A stretch of DNA of 64,000 bases from Ruegeria lacuscaerulensis (lineage in GTDB: Bacteria > Pseudomonadota > Alphaproteobacteria > Rhodobacterales > Rhodobacteraceae), in NCBI RefSeq assembly GCF_013031245.1, contig NZ_WPZL01000001.1, positions 372,001-436,000 of the forward strand, read 5' to 3'. Of the stretch, positions 16,740 through 25,982 are shown one piece after another (the first letter of the stretch is position 1; each line of letters starts with the position of its first letter). The notes beneath the pieces were generated by a model. That model ran no database searches. It saw only the letters and a program-made list of their open reading frames with translations, and had not been told where the DNA came from. A program made the translations under genes and the position numbers.

Positions 16740-19532
16740 TTAGAAGTGCGCCGAACGGGACATGGCAGGTTTTTCCAGTGGCGGTGCAAATTTGGTCAGA
16801 TCGATACCCTCGACAGCCACTTTGTACTCTTCAAGCGTTGGCGTACGACCCAGGATCGCTGACAGAACAACAACCGGTGTCGAACCAAGAAGAGATTCAC
16901 CTTTCTTTGTCTCGCTGTCCGCAACAACCCGGCCTTGGAAAAGGCGCGTGGAGGTGGCCAGAACAGTATCACCCTTGGCGGCTTTTTCCTGGTTGCCCAT
17001 GCAAAGATTGCAGCCCGGACGTTCGAGATAGAGGATGTTTTCGTACTCGGTTCGTGCCACTTTCTTGGGCGCTGCATCGTCGAACTCGAACCCGCAGTAT
17101 TTTTGAAGAATCGCCCAGTCGCCTTCTTCCTTCAACTCGTCGATGATGTTGTAGGTCGGCGCAGCCACCACCAAGGGTGCCTGGAATTCGACCTTGCCAT
17201 ATTGTGCCTCGAGATTGCGCAACATCTGAGCGACGATCTTGATGTCCCCCTTATGCACCATGCACGAGCCGACAAAGCCCAGATCCACCTTCTTTTCTGC
17301 GCGGTAGAACGAGATCGGGCGGATCGTGTCATGCGTATAGCGCTTGGAGACATCGGCGTTGTTCACATCCGGATCGGCGATCATGGGTTCGATGATCTGG
17401 TCCAGGTCGACCACGACTTCGGCGAAGTAGTTGGCATTGTCGTCGGGCCGCAGCGCCGGCTTCTCGCCCGAACGGATTTGCGCGATGCGGTTGTCGGCAA
17501 TGTCGATCAGACCTTTCAGCATCTGGACATCGTTGTCCATGCCTTTGTCGATCATGATCCGGATACGGGACTTGGCGATTTCCAGCGACTCGATCAGCGT
17601 CTCATCGTTGGAGATACAGATCGAGGCCTTGGCCTTCATCTCGGCTGTCCAGTCAGTAAAGGTAAAGGCCTGGTCCGCCAGAAGCGTGCCGATATGCACT
17701 TCGATGATACGGCCCTGGAAAACATTGTCGCCGTGCTGGGCCAGCATCTGAGCCTGCGTGGCGTGCACCACGTCACGGAAATCCATGTGCGGCGCCATTT
17801 CACCCTTGAAGGTCACCTTGACAGACTCTGGGATCGGCATTGTCGCTTCGCCGGTGGCGAGCGCCAGGGCAACCGTGCCCGAATCCGCGCCAAACGCCAC
17901 GCCCTTGGACATCCGTGTGTGGCTGTCACCTCCGATGATGATGGCCCAGTCGTCGACGGTGATGTCGTTCAGCACCTTGTGAATGACGTCCGTCATCGAG
18001 TGATAGACCCCTTTGGGGTCCCGTGCGGTGATCAGGCCGAACTTGTGCATAAAGGCCATCAAGCGCGGCGTGTTGGCCTGTGCCTTTAGATCCCAGACCG
18101 ACGCTGTGTGACACCCGGACTGATAGGCGCCATCCACGCTGGGCGACAACACCGTTGCGGCCATGGCCTCAAGCTCCTGGCTGGTCATAAGGCCCGTGGT
18201 GTCCTGAGAGCCCACGATATTAACTTTGACACGCACGTCCGAACCGGCATGCAGCACTTTGCCCGGCGTTGTGCCGCGCGCATTGGCGTTGAAGATTTTT
18301 TCGACCGCGGTCAGACCCTGTCCTTCGTGGCTGATTTCCTTTGCCGGGGCGAAAGCAGATTTCAGTTCGATGCCAAGCGTTTCGCAGGCGAATGTCTGCA
18401 GTTTCTTGCCAAAGACGATGGCGTATGAGCCGCCGGCCTTCATGAATTCCATCTTCTGCGGAGTGAAAGAGCCAGCCATGTCGACCAGTTCCTGGCTGCC
18501 ATCGGCGCTGTACAGCTTTTTCTCTTTTGTGTTGATCTTGAGGACAGTGCCGGTTTCGACCGAATAGCGCTGTTCGAGGATCGGGTTGCCGTCATTGTTG
18601 AGGATCGCCTTGCCGTCCTCGTCAACCTTCTTGACCCAGTTCTTAAGATCGACCCCGATCCCGCCGGTCACGCCCACGGTTGTCAGGAAGATGGGGGATA
18701 TGCCGTTTGTGCCGGCCACGACTGGCGCGATGTTGACGAAGGGCACATAGGGGCTGGCCTGCTTACCGGTCCACAGTGCCACGTTATTGACACCCGACAT
18801 CCGCGAAGAACCGACACCCATCGTGCCCTTTTCCGCGATCAGCATCACGCGCTTGCCCGGGTGCTGCAGCTTGAGCGCCTCGATTTCCTTTTGTGCCGCT
18901 TCCGAGATCAAGCACTTGCCGTGCAGTTCGCGGTCTGAGCGTGAATGCGCCTGGTTACCCGGAGACAGAAGGTCGGTCGAGATGTCGCCTTCGGCGGCGA
19001 TATAGGTGACGACCTCAATCTCTTCATCTACGTCGGGAAGCTTTGTGAAAAACTCGGCCTTGGAATAGCTTTTCAGAATTTCGGCAGCAATTTTGTTGCC
19101 CGCTTCAAAGGCTTCTTTCAGCCGGTCTGTGTCAGCCTCATACAGAAACACTTGTGTCTTGAGGACTTCGGCAGCTTGGACCGAAAGAACCTGATCCGCG
19201 CCCAAAGCGATATCCAGCAGCACTTCCACCGACGGGCCACCCTTCATGTGAGACAGCAACTCGAACGCGAAAGTCGGCGTGATTTCTTCTACAACCACTT
19301 CACCAAGGATGATCGCCTTGAGGAACTTCGCCTTTTCACCTGCAGCGCTGGTTGTGCCGGGCAGCGTATTGTAAATGAAAAAATGCAGCGAGTCCGCGCG
19401 ATGCGGATGACTGGCGTCCTTGATTTGTTCGGCGATTTCCTTGATCAGCGCGCCATCATCGATGGGTTTGGGGCTCAGGCCCTGTTCTTTGCGCGCTTCG
19501 ATTTCATCCAAATAGTCTGAATACTGGCTCAT
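16740..19532 (-). CDS. acnB: bifunctional aconitate hydratase B / 2-methylisocitrate dehydratase
   Basis: This 930-residue AcnB interconverts citrate and isocitrate in the TCA cycle and can dehydrate 2-methylisocitrate. I start it at MSQYSDYLDEIEARKEQGL (ATG at 19532); the open frame upstream of that comes from an IS6 relic. The N-terminal HEAT-like domain is followed by the AcnB swivel domain and the catalytic core. 4Fe-4S ligands are visible as the Cys in VGSCMVHKGD and the pair in RPGCNLCMGNQEK. The length equals that of the family. It is monocistronic, with a strong terminator. Only 106 bases separate its start from the IS6 relic, so its promoter must lie there or within the relic. Confidence 0.95.
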   Translation of the reverse strand: MSQYSDYLDEIEARKEQGLSPKPIDDGALIKEIAEQIKDASHPHRADSLHFFIYNTLPGTTSAAGEKAKFLKAIILGEVVVEEITPTFAFELLSHMKGGPSVEVLLDIALGADQVLSVQAAEVLKTQVFLYEADTDRLKEAFEAGNKIAAEILKSYSKAEFFTKLPDVDEEIEVVTYIAAEGDISTDLLSPGNQAHSRSDRELHGKCLISEAAQKEIEALKLQHPGKRVMLIAEKGTMGVGSSRMSGVNNVALWTGKQASPYVPFVNIAPVVAGTNGISPIFLTTVGVTGGIGVDLKNWVKKVDEDGKAILNNDGNPILEQRYSVETGTVLKINTKEKKLYSADGSQELVDMAGSFTPQKMEFMKAGGSYAIVFGKKLQTFACETLGIELKSAFAPAKEISHEGQGLTAVEKIFNANARGTTPGKVLHAGSDVRVKVNIVGSQDTTGLMTSQELEAMAATVLSPSVDGAYQSGCHTASVWDLKAQANTPRLMAFMHKFGLITARDPKGVYHSMTDVIHKVLNDITVDDWAIIIGGDSHTRMSKGVAFGADSGTVALALATGEATMPIPESVKVTFKGEMAPHMDFRDVVHATQAQMLAQHGDNVFQGRIIEVHIGTLLADQAFTFTDWTAEMKAKASICISNDETLIESLEIAKSRIRIMIDKGMDNDVQMLKGLIDIADNRIAQIRSGEKPALRPDDNANYFAEVVVDLDQIIEPMIADPDVNNADVSKRYTHDTIRPISFYRAEKKVDLGFVGSCMVHKGDIKIVAQMLRNLEAQYGKVEFQAPLVVAAPTYNIIDELKEEGDWAILQKYCGFEFDDAAPKKVARTEYENILYLERPGCNLCMGNQEKAAKGDTVLATSTRLFQGRVVADSETKKGESLLGSTPVVVLSAILGRTPTLEEYKVAVEGIDLTKFAPPLEKPAMSRSAHF

Positions 19533-19638
19533 GGCTGGTTCCGCTTTGTATGATTCATCTGATTTGTGGGGAGTGGGGCACTCAATTAGACCACTGTTGT
19601 ATGCATCGGTATACAATTCGTGTGGGAGTTTCAAGAAG

Positions 19639-20189
19639 AGTCTTGTCAGAAGAGCTTGTCTTGAGGCGGGCCGGGGGCTTTCGTAGCCTCGGTTTATGAA
19701 TAAACGATCACAATTCAGGGAATTCAAGACCAGTTCCGAGAACATCCGCTTGCCGGTGTTGCTTTACGTTCGACTTCCTCTGTCGCTTCGATATGTGGAA
19801 GATCTGCTCCACGAAGGTGGCATCGAAGTATGCCATTAAATTGTTCGCTGCTGGTGGAACTGCTTCGACCCCATGTTCGCATCAGAAATCCGAAGAATAC
19901 AGGTCCAGCTGTTGTGGGCATACTCAAAGTCGAAATGACATGTGGACGAAGTTAACGTGAAGATCAATGGCAAGCGGCACTACCTGTGGCGCGCCGTTGA
20001 TCATGAAGGCGAAGTGCTTGAAGCCATTGTCACCAAACGACGGGCCAAGCAGGCAGCTTTGAAATTCCTCTAGAAACTGATGCAACGACACGGTGCGGCG
20101 GATGAAGTCGTCACGGATCGCTTGGTGTCATACCAGGTTGCACTCAGAGTACTCGGTGCGACGGAGAAGCAGAAAGCGGGCAGGTGGCT
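19639..20189 (+). mobile_element. IS6-family relic, decayed transposase with missing right end
   Basis: The left end (aGTCTTGTCAGAAGAGCTTG, first base changed) and the first ~60% of a transposase related to the copy at 4261 are recognisable. They include KTSSENIRLPVLLYVRLPLSL, then HVDEVNVKINGKRHYLWRAV and ADEVVTDRLVSYQ. At least three in-frame stops are present, near 19838 (TAA), 19936 (TGA in place of the Trp of KWHVDE) and 20071 (TAG). Similarity ends abruptly after the EKQKAGRWL codons at 20189. It cannot make a transposase. Confidence 0.85.
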
Positions 20190-20270
20190 TTGTCCACGGA
20201 GCAAAAGTTGGCGGGGTGATCGTTCAACGGCTACTGCCGATTTTGTGGGAAAACAACGTATTGCAAGTGT

Positions 20271-20762
20271 CTAACGCAATAGCCTTGCGCCCGCATAACT
20301 CGCCACGTCGACAACCCGACCATCGCCAGTTTGAAGGCAATTTGCCGGGGTTTCACCTCCAAGTTCGGCATGGGGTGTGGTCATCCAAAATGCACATTGC
20401 CACGGCGTCACTTCTTCGGGTAGTGCCTCCAAAATTGGTTCCATTAAAGGAAGCGGAGTTCCGTCTTCATCAAATTGGAAGGACGGATACGTTTCGGCCC
20501 CGTCATAGGGTACGGCGAAGATTTTCCCGGTTCTCTTCCAGATATCGCCTATCCGCGTGATCTGCCAAGAGCCTGACTTCCATCGGGCATGTACCGCGCT
20601 ATCGTCCAGCAGCGGGTAATTTCGGGCAAACTCATCCATTCGGATGTCATTGACGGCACTACAGTGCCCTTCGAACTTGGCCAAATACATCTGCGTACTC
20701 ACTAACAACACACAGATATCATATTGCCAGAAGTTCACTCTCGCCAAAGTAAACTGGTTCAT
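20271..20762 (-). CDS. protein with Xre/MbcA/ParS-like toxin-binding domain
   Basis: This protein has 163 residues from the longest start. An internal start at the Met of MDEFARNYPLL would shorten it by about 40. The second half reads GAETYPSFQFDEDGTPLPLM, then WQCAFWMTTPHAELGGETPANCL, then VVDVASYAGARLL. That is the pattern of the DUF2384 antitoxin domain that binds RES-type toxins. The normal N-terminal Xre helix-turn-helix is not obvious. No RES toxin is adjacent; the place a partner would occupy downstream is filled by the IS6 relic. It may be an orphan antitoxin or a housekeeping family member. Confidence 0.6.
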   Translation of the reverse strand: MNQFTLARVNFWQYDICVLLVSTQMYLAKFEGHCSAVNDIRMDEFARNYPLLDDSAVHARWKSGSWQITRIGDIWKRTGKIFAVPYDGAETYPSFQFDEDGTPLPLMEPILEALPEEVTPWQCAFWMTTPHAELGGETPANCLQTGDGRVVDVASYAGARLLR

Positions 20763-21119
20763 ATTCAGGGTATTAATTTGGTCGCGGATAGGCTTCGCGG
20801 TTTATGCGATTGAAATAAAATGATATTTTATGAAACGGTGGCATGTTCAGCACAATTCGAACTAATCAGGTTCTTGGTTTTGTGGCAAACTAGGAGAGTA
20901 ATCTTTGTAATCAGAGGTGATTAACCACGAAACAGCGTGAGGTTTTAGCGAAGGGAATTGTAGTTGAACAGGGCTTAAGGTGGGCACGGTGCTGGTTGCT
21001 GGCTGGAGGTTTGCGGATTGCGACTGCAAGTCTAATGCCCGGCTGCTCATGGTTTCCTTAGGCAGATACACATTCCGAATAGCTCACCCTTTCTGAGTCA
21101 AAAGCACGGACGCAAGCTA
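20763..21119. other. intergenic region, nothing recognised
   Basis: This is an AT-richer stretch between two minus-strand genes. I see no convincing open frame, hairpin terminator or repeat. It separates the end of the nucleobase transport operon from the antitoxin-like gene. Confidence 0.5.
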
Positions 21120-22061
21120 CTAGCGTTCACCGCGCCGATAGGGTGCCATCAGCGCTGCAGGCACTTCTGCCCGGCGGGCGACAAGGACGAGCGCCACGAT
21201 GGAAAGCACATAGGGGGCCATCAGGAAGAGTTGGTAGGGCACACCCTCGATCGCTGTTTGCAGCCGCAGTTGGTATGCATCAAAAAACGCAAACAGAACC
21301 GCTCCGATAAGCGCCTTGCCGGGTCGCCAGCTGGCAAAAACAACAAGAGCAATGCAAATCCAACCGCGCCCCTGAACCATACCTGGGAAAAAGCTGTTGA
21401 ACGCCGTAGTCGTCAGGAAAGCCCCGCCCACCGCCATCAAAGCGGATCCAACCACAACTGCGCCGATGCGGATGCGGATGGGGTTCAGCCCCTGCGCCTC
21501 AACCGCATGAGGGTTTTCACCAGTCATGCGAATGGCCAATCCAAGCGGCGTGCGGCCAAGAACATAGGCCATCACAGCCACCGCAAAGAGCGCCAGGTAG
21601 GTCGGCAGAGCCTGGGAAAACAGGATCGGACCCAGAATGGGGATATCGGAAAGTCCCGGAACATTAAGTGGCTGGAATGCCTCGATCGTCGGAGGGAGAT
21701 CACCCACTTCGACAAGTAGCCTGTAGAGGTAATAGGCCAGCGCCGAAGCAAAGAGCGTTATGCCAAGCCCCGATACATGTTGCGAAAGCCCCAACGGAAC
21801 CGTCAGTGTGGCGTGCAACAAGCCCATCACAGCACCACAAAGGGCCGCAATCACGAGGCCCACAAGCAAAGGTGCGCCCATGTAGACGGCAAGCCAACCG
21901 CTCATCGCTCCCATGGTCATGATCCCCTCGATACCGAGGTTGAGGACGCCCGAGCGTTCGCAGAGCAACGCGCCAAGGACACCAAAAATCAGCGGCGTCG
22001 CAATACGCAGCACGGAAGCCCAGAGACTGGTATTCAGCAGCAGATCAATTGCATCACTCAT
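21120..22061 (-). CDS. ABC transporter permease (BmpA/nucleoside type), second permease
   Basis: This 313-residue permease is of the branched-chain/ribose-like superfamily used with BMP binding proteins. The signature GALLCERSGVLNLGIEGIMTMG near residue 32, LLHATLTVPLGLSQHVSGLG and NPIRIRIGAVVVGSALMAVGG are typical of NupQ/YufQ-like subunits. Eight or more membrane spans are expected. Its start overlaps the preceding permease stop by 4 bases. It is the last gene of the six-gene import operon. Confidence 0.9.
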   Translation of the reverse strand: MSDAIDLLLNTSLWASVLRIATPLIFGVLGALLCERSGVLNLGIEGIMTMGAMSGWLAVYMGAPLLVGLVIAALCGAVMGLLHATLTVPLGLSQHVSGLGITLFASALAYYLYRLLVEVGDLPPTIEAFQPLNVPGLSDIPILGPILFSQALPTYLALFAVAVMAYVLGRTPLGLAIRMTGENPHAVEAQGLNPIRIRIGAVVVGSALMAVGGAFLTTTAFNSFFPGMVQGRGWICIALVVFASWRPGKALIGAVLFAFFDAYQLRLQTAIEGVPYQLFLMAPYVLSIVALVLVARRAEVPAALMAPYRRGER

Positions 22062-23122
22062 CGGCGCACCCGGTAGGTTGTGAAAAGAAGAGCCACGATC
22101 ATGGTGAGCAGGCAGAGCGCCACAATCACATCAGCAATGAAGCTGGGAACGCCGGTTGCCCGGCTCATGGCATCGGCCCCGACAAAGACGGTAGCGACGA
22201 AGACAGCGGCGGCGACCACACCGGCGGGATGCAATGCGGCAAGCATTGCAACAACAATGCCTGCATAACCAAATCCGGGGCTCATCGTGGTGGTGACCCC
22301 TGCTGTAACGCCCATGACTTCGACAGAACCTGCTAGCCCCGCCAAAGCGCCCGAAAGCAGGGCCACACCCATTATCGTTTGGGGCAGAGAAATACCTGCA
22401 AATGCGGCGGCACTGGCGTTTAAACCCGCGGCGCGCGTTTCAGCCCCAAAAACGGTACGTGCAAGGATCAGCCAAACGGCGCCTGCTGCAGCGATTGCAA
22501 ACAGCAGCCCGATATGAAGACGCGTGCGCGGGATCAGATCCGGCAGGCGAAAATCCCCGTCTACTGGCACAGAAGAGGGCCACCCAAAGGCCATTGGATC
22601 ACGCATCGGACCTTCGATCATGAGGCCTACGAAGAGGATTACGATGAAATTGAGCAGAAGGGTTGTCACCACCTCATCCACTCCGAAACGTAGGCGCAAA
22701 AAGGCAGGTCCTGCCAACAGGGCCGCGCCTGCCGCCATGCCTGCCAACATCAATATCGGAATACCGATCCACCCTGGAAACCCGAGTGAATGACCGATCC
22801 ACGCTGTGATCAGCGCGCCAACGAAGAACTGCCCCTCACCGCCAATGTTCCAAAGTCGTGCGCGGAAGGCGACTGCTGCGGCGAGCCCGGTGAAGATAAG
22901 CGGTGTGGCGCGGGTCAGCATTTCGGTGACCGAAAGGCGTGAACCAAGCGCACCGGTCAACATTTCACCGTAAGCCGTGAGTGGGTTGACCCCCGCAGCT
23001 GCGATAAGGCCCGCAGCCAAAAACAATGCGGTAAAGATCGCGGCCAGCGGCGCAATGATCACAAGGTGCAGCGGCACATGTGTGCGTCGTTCAAGCCGCA
23101 TCATCATCTTCCTTCCAGACAC
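22058..23122 (-). CDS. ABC transporter permease (BmpA/nucleoside type), first permease
   Basis: This 354-residue permease has conserved LWNIGGEGQFFVGALIT near residue 90, FLRLRFGVDEVVTTLLLNFI in the middle and SPGFGYAGIVVAMLAALHP toward the end, as in NupP/YufP-like subunits of nucleoside importers. It overlaps the upstream ATPase gene by 32 bases and the downstream permease gene by 4, so the three are translationally coupled. Confidence 0.9.
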   Translation of the reverse strand: MSGRKMMMRLERRTHVPLHLVIIAPLAAIFTALFLAAGLIAAAGVNPLTAYGEMLTGALGSRLSVTEMLTRATPLIFTGLAAAVAFRARLWNIGGEGQFFVGALITAWIGHSLGFPGWIGIPILMLAGMAAGAALLAGPAFLRLRFGVDEVVTTLLLNFIVILFVGLMIEGPMRDPMAFGWPSSVPVDGDFRLPDLIPRTRLHIGLLFAIAAAGAVWLILARTVFGAETRAAGLNASAAAFAGISLPQTIMGVALLSGALAGLAGSVEVMGVTAGVTTTMSPGFGYAGIVVAMLAALHPAGVVAAAVFVATVFVGADAMSRATGVPSFIADVIVALCLLTMIVALLFTTYRVRR

Positions 23123-24611
23123 CCGCCATCATCAAGCCAAGGCGTTGTGGATCAGCCTCGTCGGCGGATATGGGTTCCGACAAGCGACCTTTGACGATGG
23201 CCTGGATACGGTCTGACAGGGCCACGGCTTCTTCCAATTCTTCCGAGATAAGCAGGATCGCAGCACCTTCGGCCCGCGCAGCCAAAAGCTCGGCATGAAC
23301 TGCGGCAATTGCCCCTTCATCAAGGCCTCGCGTAGGTTGGTTGGCGAGTACAAAGCGCGGCCCGTTGGTCAGGACGCGACCAAGGATCAGCTTTTGCATA
23401 TTGCCGCCGGACAGCAGCCTTGTTCGTGTGTCTGGACTGGCGCCCCGGATATCAAAGCGTTCGATCAGACCTGAGGTGTAGTCGCGGGCGGCGCGTTGCC
23501 GGACAAAGCCGCGGCGCGAAAACTCTGGTGTGCGCAGTCGTTCAAGCACTGCGTTTTCCCACAGACTCAACTCGCCCACGACACCTTCTGCATGGCGGTC
23601 TTCCGGCACTCTGCCTGCGCCTGCGCGTATCATCCCGCGCGGCCCCAGATGGCCGATATCTTCGTTCAGGAGTGTCAACTGCCCGGCACTCGGGTGGGCC
23701 AACCCAGACAGCAACCCGCCGAGTGTCGCCTGACCATTGCCTGAGACGCCGACGATACCAAGGATTTCACCTGCACGGACGGTGAAGGACACGTCATCAA
23801 GCCGCACCTCGTCCTCATCTTCCACGCGCACTTTATCTGCGATCAGAATCGGCGCGCCGATCTCGTGGTCATGGCGTACAGGCCGTTCCACTTTGCGGCC
23901 AACCATCAGTTCTGCAAGTTCTCCGGTGTTGGTTTCAGAGGTCTTGCGCTCCGCAACCATCTTGCCGCCACGAAGCACCGCCACACGATCAGAAGCAGCC
24001 ATGACTTCATGCAGCTTGTGGCTGATGAAGATAAGCGAGAGACCTTCGTTCGTCATCTCACGCAGCGTCTCGAACAGGCGCATCGCCTCGGGCCGGGCCA
24101 GTACCGCAGTTGGTTCATCCAGGATCAGTATGCGCGCGTCGCGATAGAGCGCTTTCAGGATTTCGACCCGCTGGCGCTCACCCACGGAAAGCGACCGAAC
24201 TTTGGCCTCTGGGTTCACAGGCAGGCCGAACCGGTCTGCGATCTGCAACAATTTTTTGCGGGCCTCGCCACGAGCAGAATATGCGCGTGTCAGGGGTTCA
24301 GAACCAAGCATTACGTTTTCAAGAACCGTAAGGTTGCCCGCGAGAGTGAAATGCTGGTGAACCATACCCACGCCCACCTCGATCGCTGCGCGCGGCAGGC
24401 CCGGAGGCAGCTCTTTGCCGAACACCCGTACAGAACCTTCGTCGGCCGCGTAATGGCCGAAAAGGATGTTCATCAGTGTCGTCTTGCCCGCGCCGTTTTC
24501 GCCCAGCAGCGCAAGGATCTCCCCTTCTGCCAGTGTCAGGGTCACATCATCATTGGCGGTAAGCGCTCCAAAACGCTTGGTAATGCCTTGTAGTTCCAGA
24601 ACCTTGTTCAT
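23091..24611 (-). CDS. ABC transporter ATP-binding protein with two nucleotide-binding domains
   Basis: This 506-residue protein carries two ABC domains in tandem, as usual for the sugar/nucleoside subfamily. Domain 1 has Walker A GENGAGKTT, signature LSVGERQRVEILKAL and Walker B ILILDEPTAVL. Domain 2 has a degenerate Walker A (GVSGNGQATL, no Lys) and the atypical signature LLSGGNMQKLILGRVL. That asymmetry is normal in this family, where only one site hydrolyses ATP efficiently. It powers the importer formed by the two downstream permeases and overlaps both neighbours. Confidence 0.93.
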   Translation of the reverse strand: MNKVLELQGITKRFGALTANDDVTLTLAEGEILALLGENGAGKTTLMNILFGHYAADEGSVRVFGKELPPGLPRAAIEVGVGMVHQHFTLAGNLTVLENVMLGSEPLTRAYSARGEARKKLLQIADRFGLPVNPEAKVRSLSVGERQRVEILKALYRDARILILDEPTAVLARPEAMRLFETLREMTNEGLSLIFISHKLHEVMAASDRVAVLRGGKMVAERKTSETNTGELAELMVGRKVERPVRHDHEIGAPILIADKVRVEDEDEVRLDDVSFTVRAGEILGIVGVSGNGQATLGGLLSGLAHPSAGQLTLLNEDIGHLGPRGMIRAGAGRVPEDRHAEGVVGELSLWENAVLERLRTPEFSRRGFVRQRAARDYTSGLIERFDIRGASPDTRTRLLSGGNMQKLILGRVLTNGPRFVLANQPTRGLDEGAIAAVHAELLAARAEGAAILLISEELEEAVALSDRIQAIVKGRLSEPISADEADPQRLGLMMAGVWKEDDDAA

Positions 24612-25966
24612 GAGGGCAGGCCTGCGATTGGGGATGGAAAGGAAATTGCGGGCGCGCGGGCCTCAATCAGTGCACCGAGTTTCAGCAGCGATAAATCCGC
24701 GCCGGGCGGTCCGGTCAGCTGCACACCCAGCGGCAGGCGGTTTGCCATGCCAAAAGGCAACGCCAAAGCAGGCAGGCCCGCTACATTGGCAAGCGCGGCG
24801 TTTGGGGCAAAAGCCTCCAGCTGCGCCATGTGGTCGTCAGGGGAGGAGCCGGACAGGTCCAAAGTGCCAACAACGGGCGGCACAGATGAGAGGACCGGCA
24901 TCAGGACAGCATCGGCGGATTTGAAAAGCTTGCGAGAGCGATTTGTCAGGCGCGCAAGCTGTCGTGAGGCCGCAAAAAGCTCGGTGGCCGGTGTCGCACG
25001 GCCCTCGGCAGCCATGGCCGCGGCAAGCGGTGGAACCTGGCCATCGGAGATCCTGAGCGCAGTCAGCCACTCGGCCAACGATACAGCCAGTATGGTTTGG
25101 GCAATTGCATGAGCCTCGGCCCCGAGCCGGTCGGGGGCACGAATATCATGCACCTCACAGCCTGCGTCGCGCAGTGCGTCGGCAGCACCTTTCGCTGCTT
25201 TGCATTGGTCAGCTCCACAACGATCCGGCAATGCCACCGCGATACGGGGGCGTTCTGGCAGACGTACCGGGGCCATTGGCTGAACTACAGCGCCAAAGGC
25301 GGCCCCAACGTCGCGAACCGACCGCGCCAAGACCAGTTCAGACGCTATCCCCATCAAATGATTAGCAAAATCAGGGCCGCCGGGCACCGCGCCACGAGAA
25401 GGCTTGAGCCCCGTCAAACCACAGCAGGCAGCGGGTACCCTGATGGATCCGGCTGCATCCGTGGCGTGGGCAATGGCAACGATACCGGCTGCCACCGCAG
25501 CCGCCGCACCACCGGATGAGCCACCCGGGGTCAGCGCGGGATTCCAAGGATTTCGGGCGGCAGGCATACCATCAGGTTCGCATGTCAGGGAAAGACCGAA
25601 TGGGGGTGTCGCGGTCAAACCGAAAGGGATCAGGCCTGTATGGCGCAGATACTGCAACAGGTGGCTGTCGCGGTCGGGTTTTCGCCCTTGCGCCTGTATT
25701 GCGGCAGATCCTGCCGCAGCCGGTAACCCTTTTGCAAAACCACCGAGATCTTTCACCAAGAACGGAACCCCGTGAAAGGGCCCGCGCTGGTCATATGGCA
25801 ATGTGTCTGCCGCCTTTGCCCCCGCGCGGGCCATATCCTCATCCAGATATACCACGGCCCCCAGATCCGCCTGCGTGCGGCAGGCGGCAAGGCTAGCTTC
25901 CATCACGTCGCTGGCAGTGGTCTGCCCAGCCGTAATGGCAGCTGCAAGAGCCATGGCGTCGGTCAC
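24608..25966 (-). CDS. amidase-signature family hydrolase
   Basis: This 452-residue protein is counted from the GTG at 25966, which has GAGGG six bases upstream and lies 16 bases after the bmp stop. The longer open frame is antisense to bmp. The Ser-cisSer-Lys triad is readable: Lys in PFLVKDLGG, Ser in the PGGSSGGAAAAVAAG loop, and Ser in DAAGSIRVPAA. The enzyme hydrolyses an amide or carbamoyl bond. Inside a nucleobase import operon it could act on a ring-opened pyrimidine or purine intermediate (inference). It overlaps the ATPase gene by 4 bases. Confidence 0.87.
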   Translation of the reverse strand: MTDAMALAAAITAGQTTASDVMEASLAACRTQADLGAVVYLDEDMARAGAKAADTLPYDQRGPFHGVPFLVKDLGGFAKGLPAAAGSAAIQAQGRKPDRDSHLLQYLRHTGLIPFGLTATPPFGLSLTCEPDGMPAARNPWNPALTPGGSSGGAAAAVAAGIVAIAHATDAAGSIRVPAACCGLTGLKPSRGAVPGGPDFANHLMGIASELVLARSVRDVGAAFGAVVQPMAPVRLPERPRIAVALPDRCGADQCKAAKGAADALRDAGCEVHDIRAPDRLGAEAHAIAQTILAVSLAEWLTALRISDGQVPPLAAAMAAEGRATPATELFAASRQLARLTNRSRKLFKSADAVLMPVLSSVPPVVGTLDLSGSSPDDHMAQLEAFAPNAALANVAGLPALALPFGMANRLPLGVQLTGPPGADLSLLKLGALIEARAPAISFPSPIAGLPS

Positions 25967-25982
25967 GTCAAAGCCCTCGGGA

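Noticed and set aside
16935..18089. 384-codon plus-strand open frame inside acnB
   Set aside because: It is antisense to a conserved, full-length acnB, and the composition is typical of a shadow frame.
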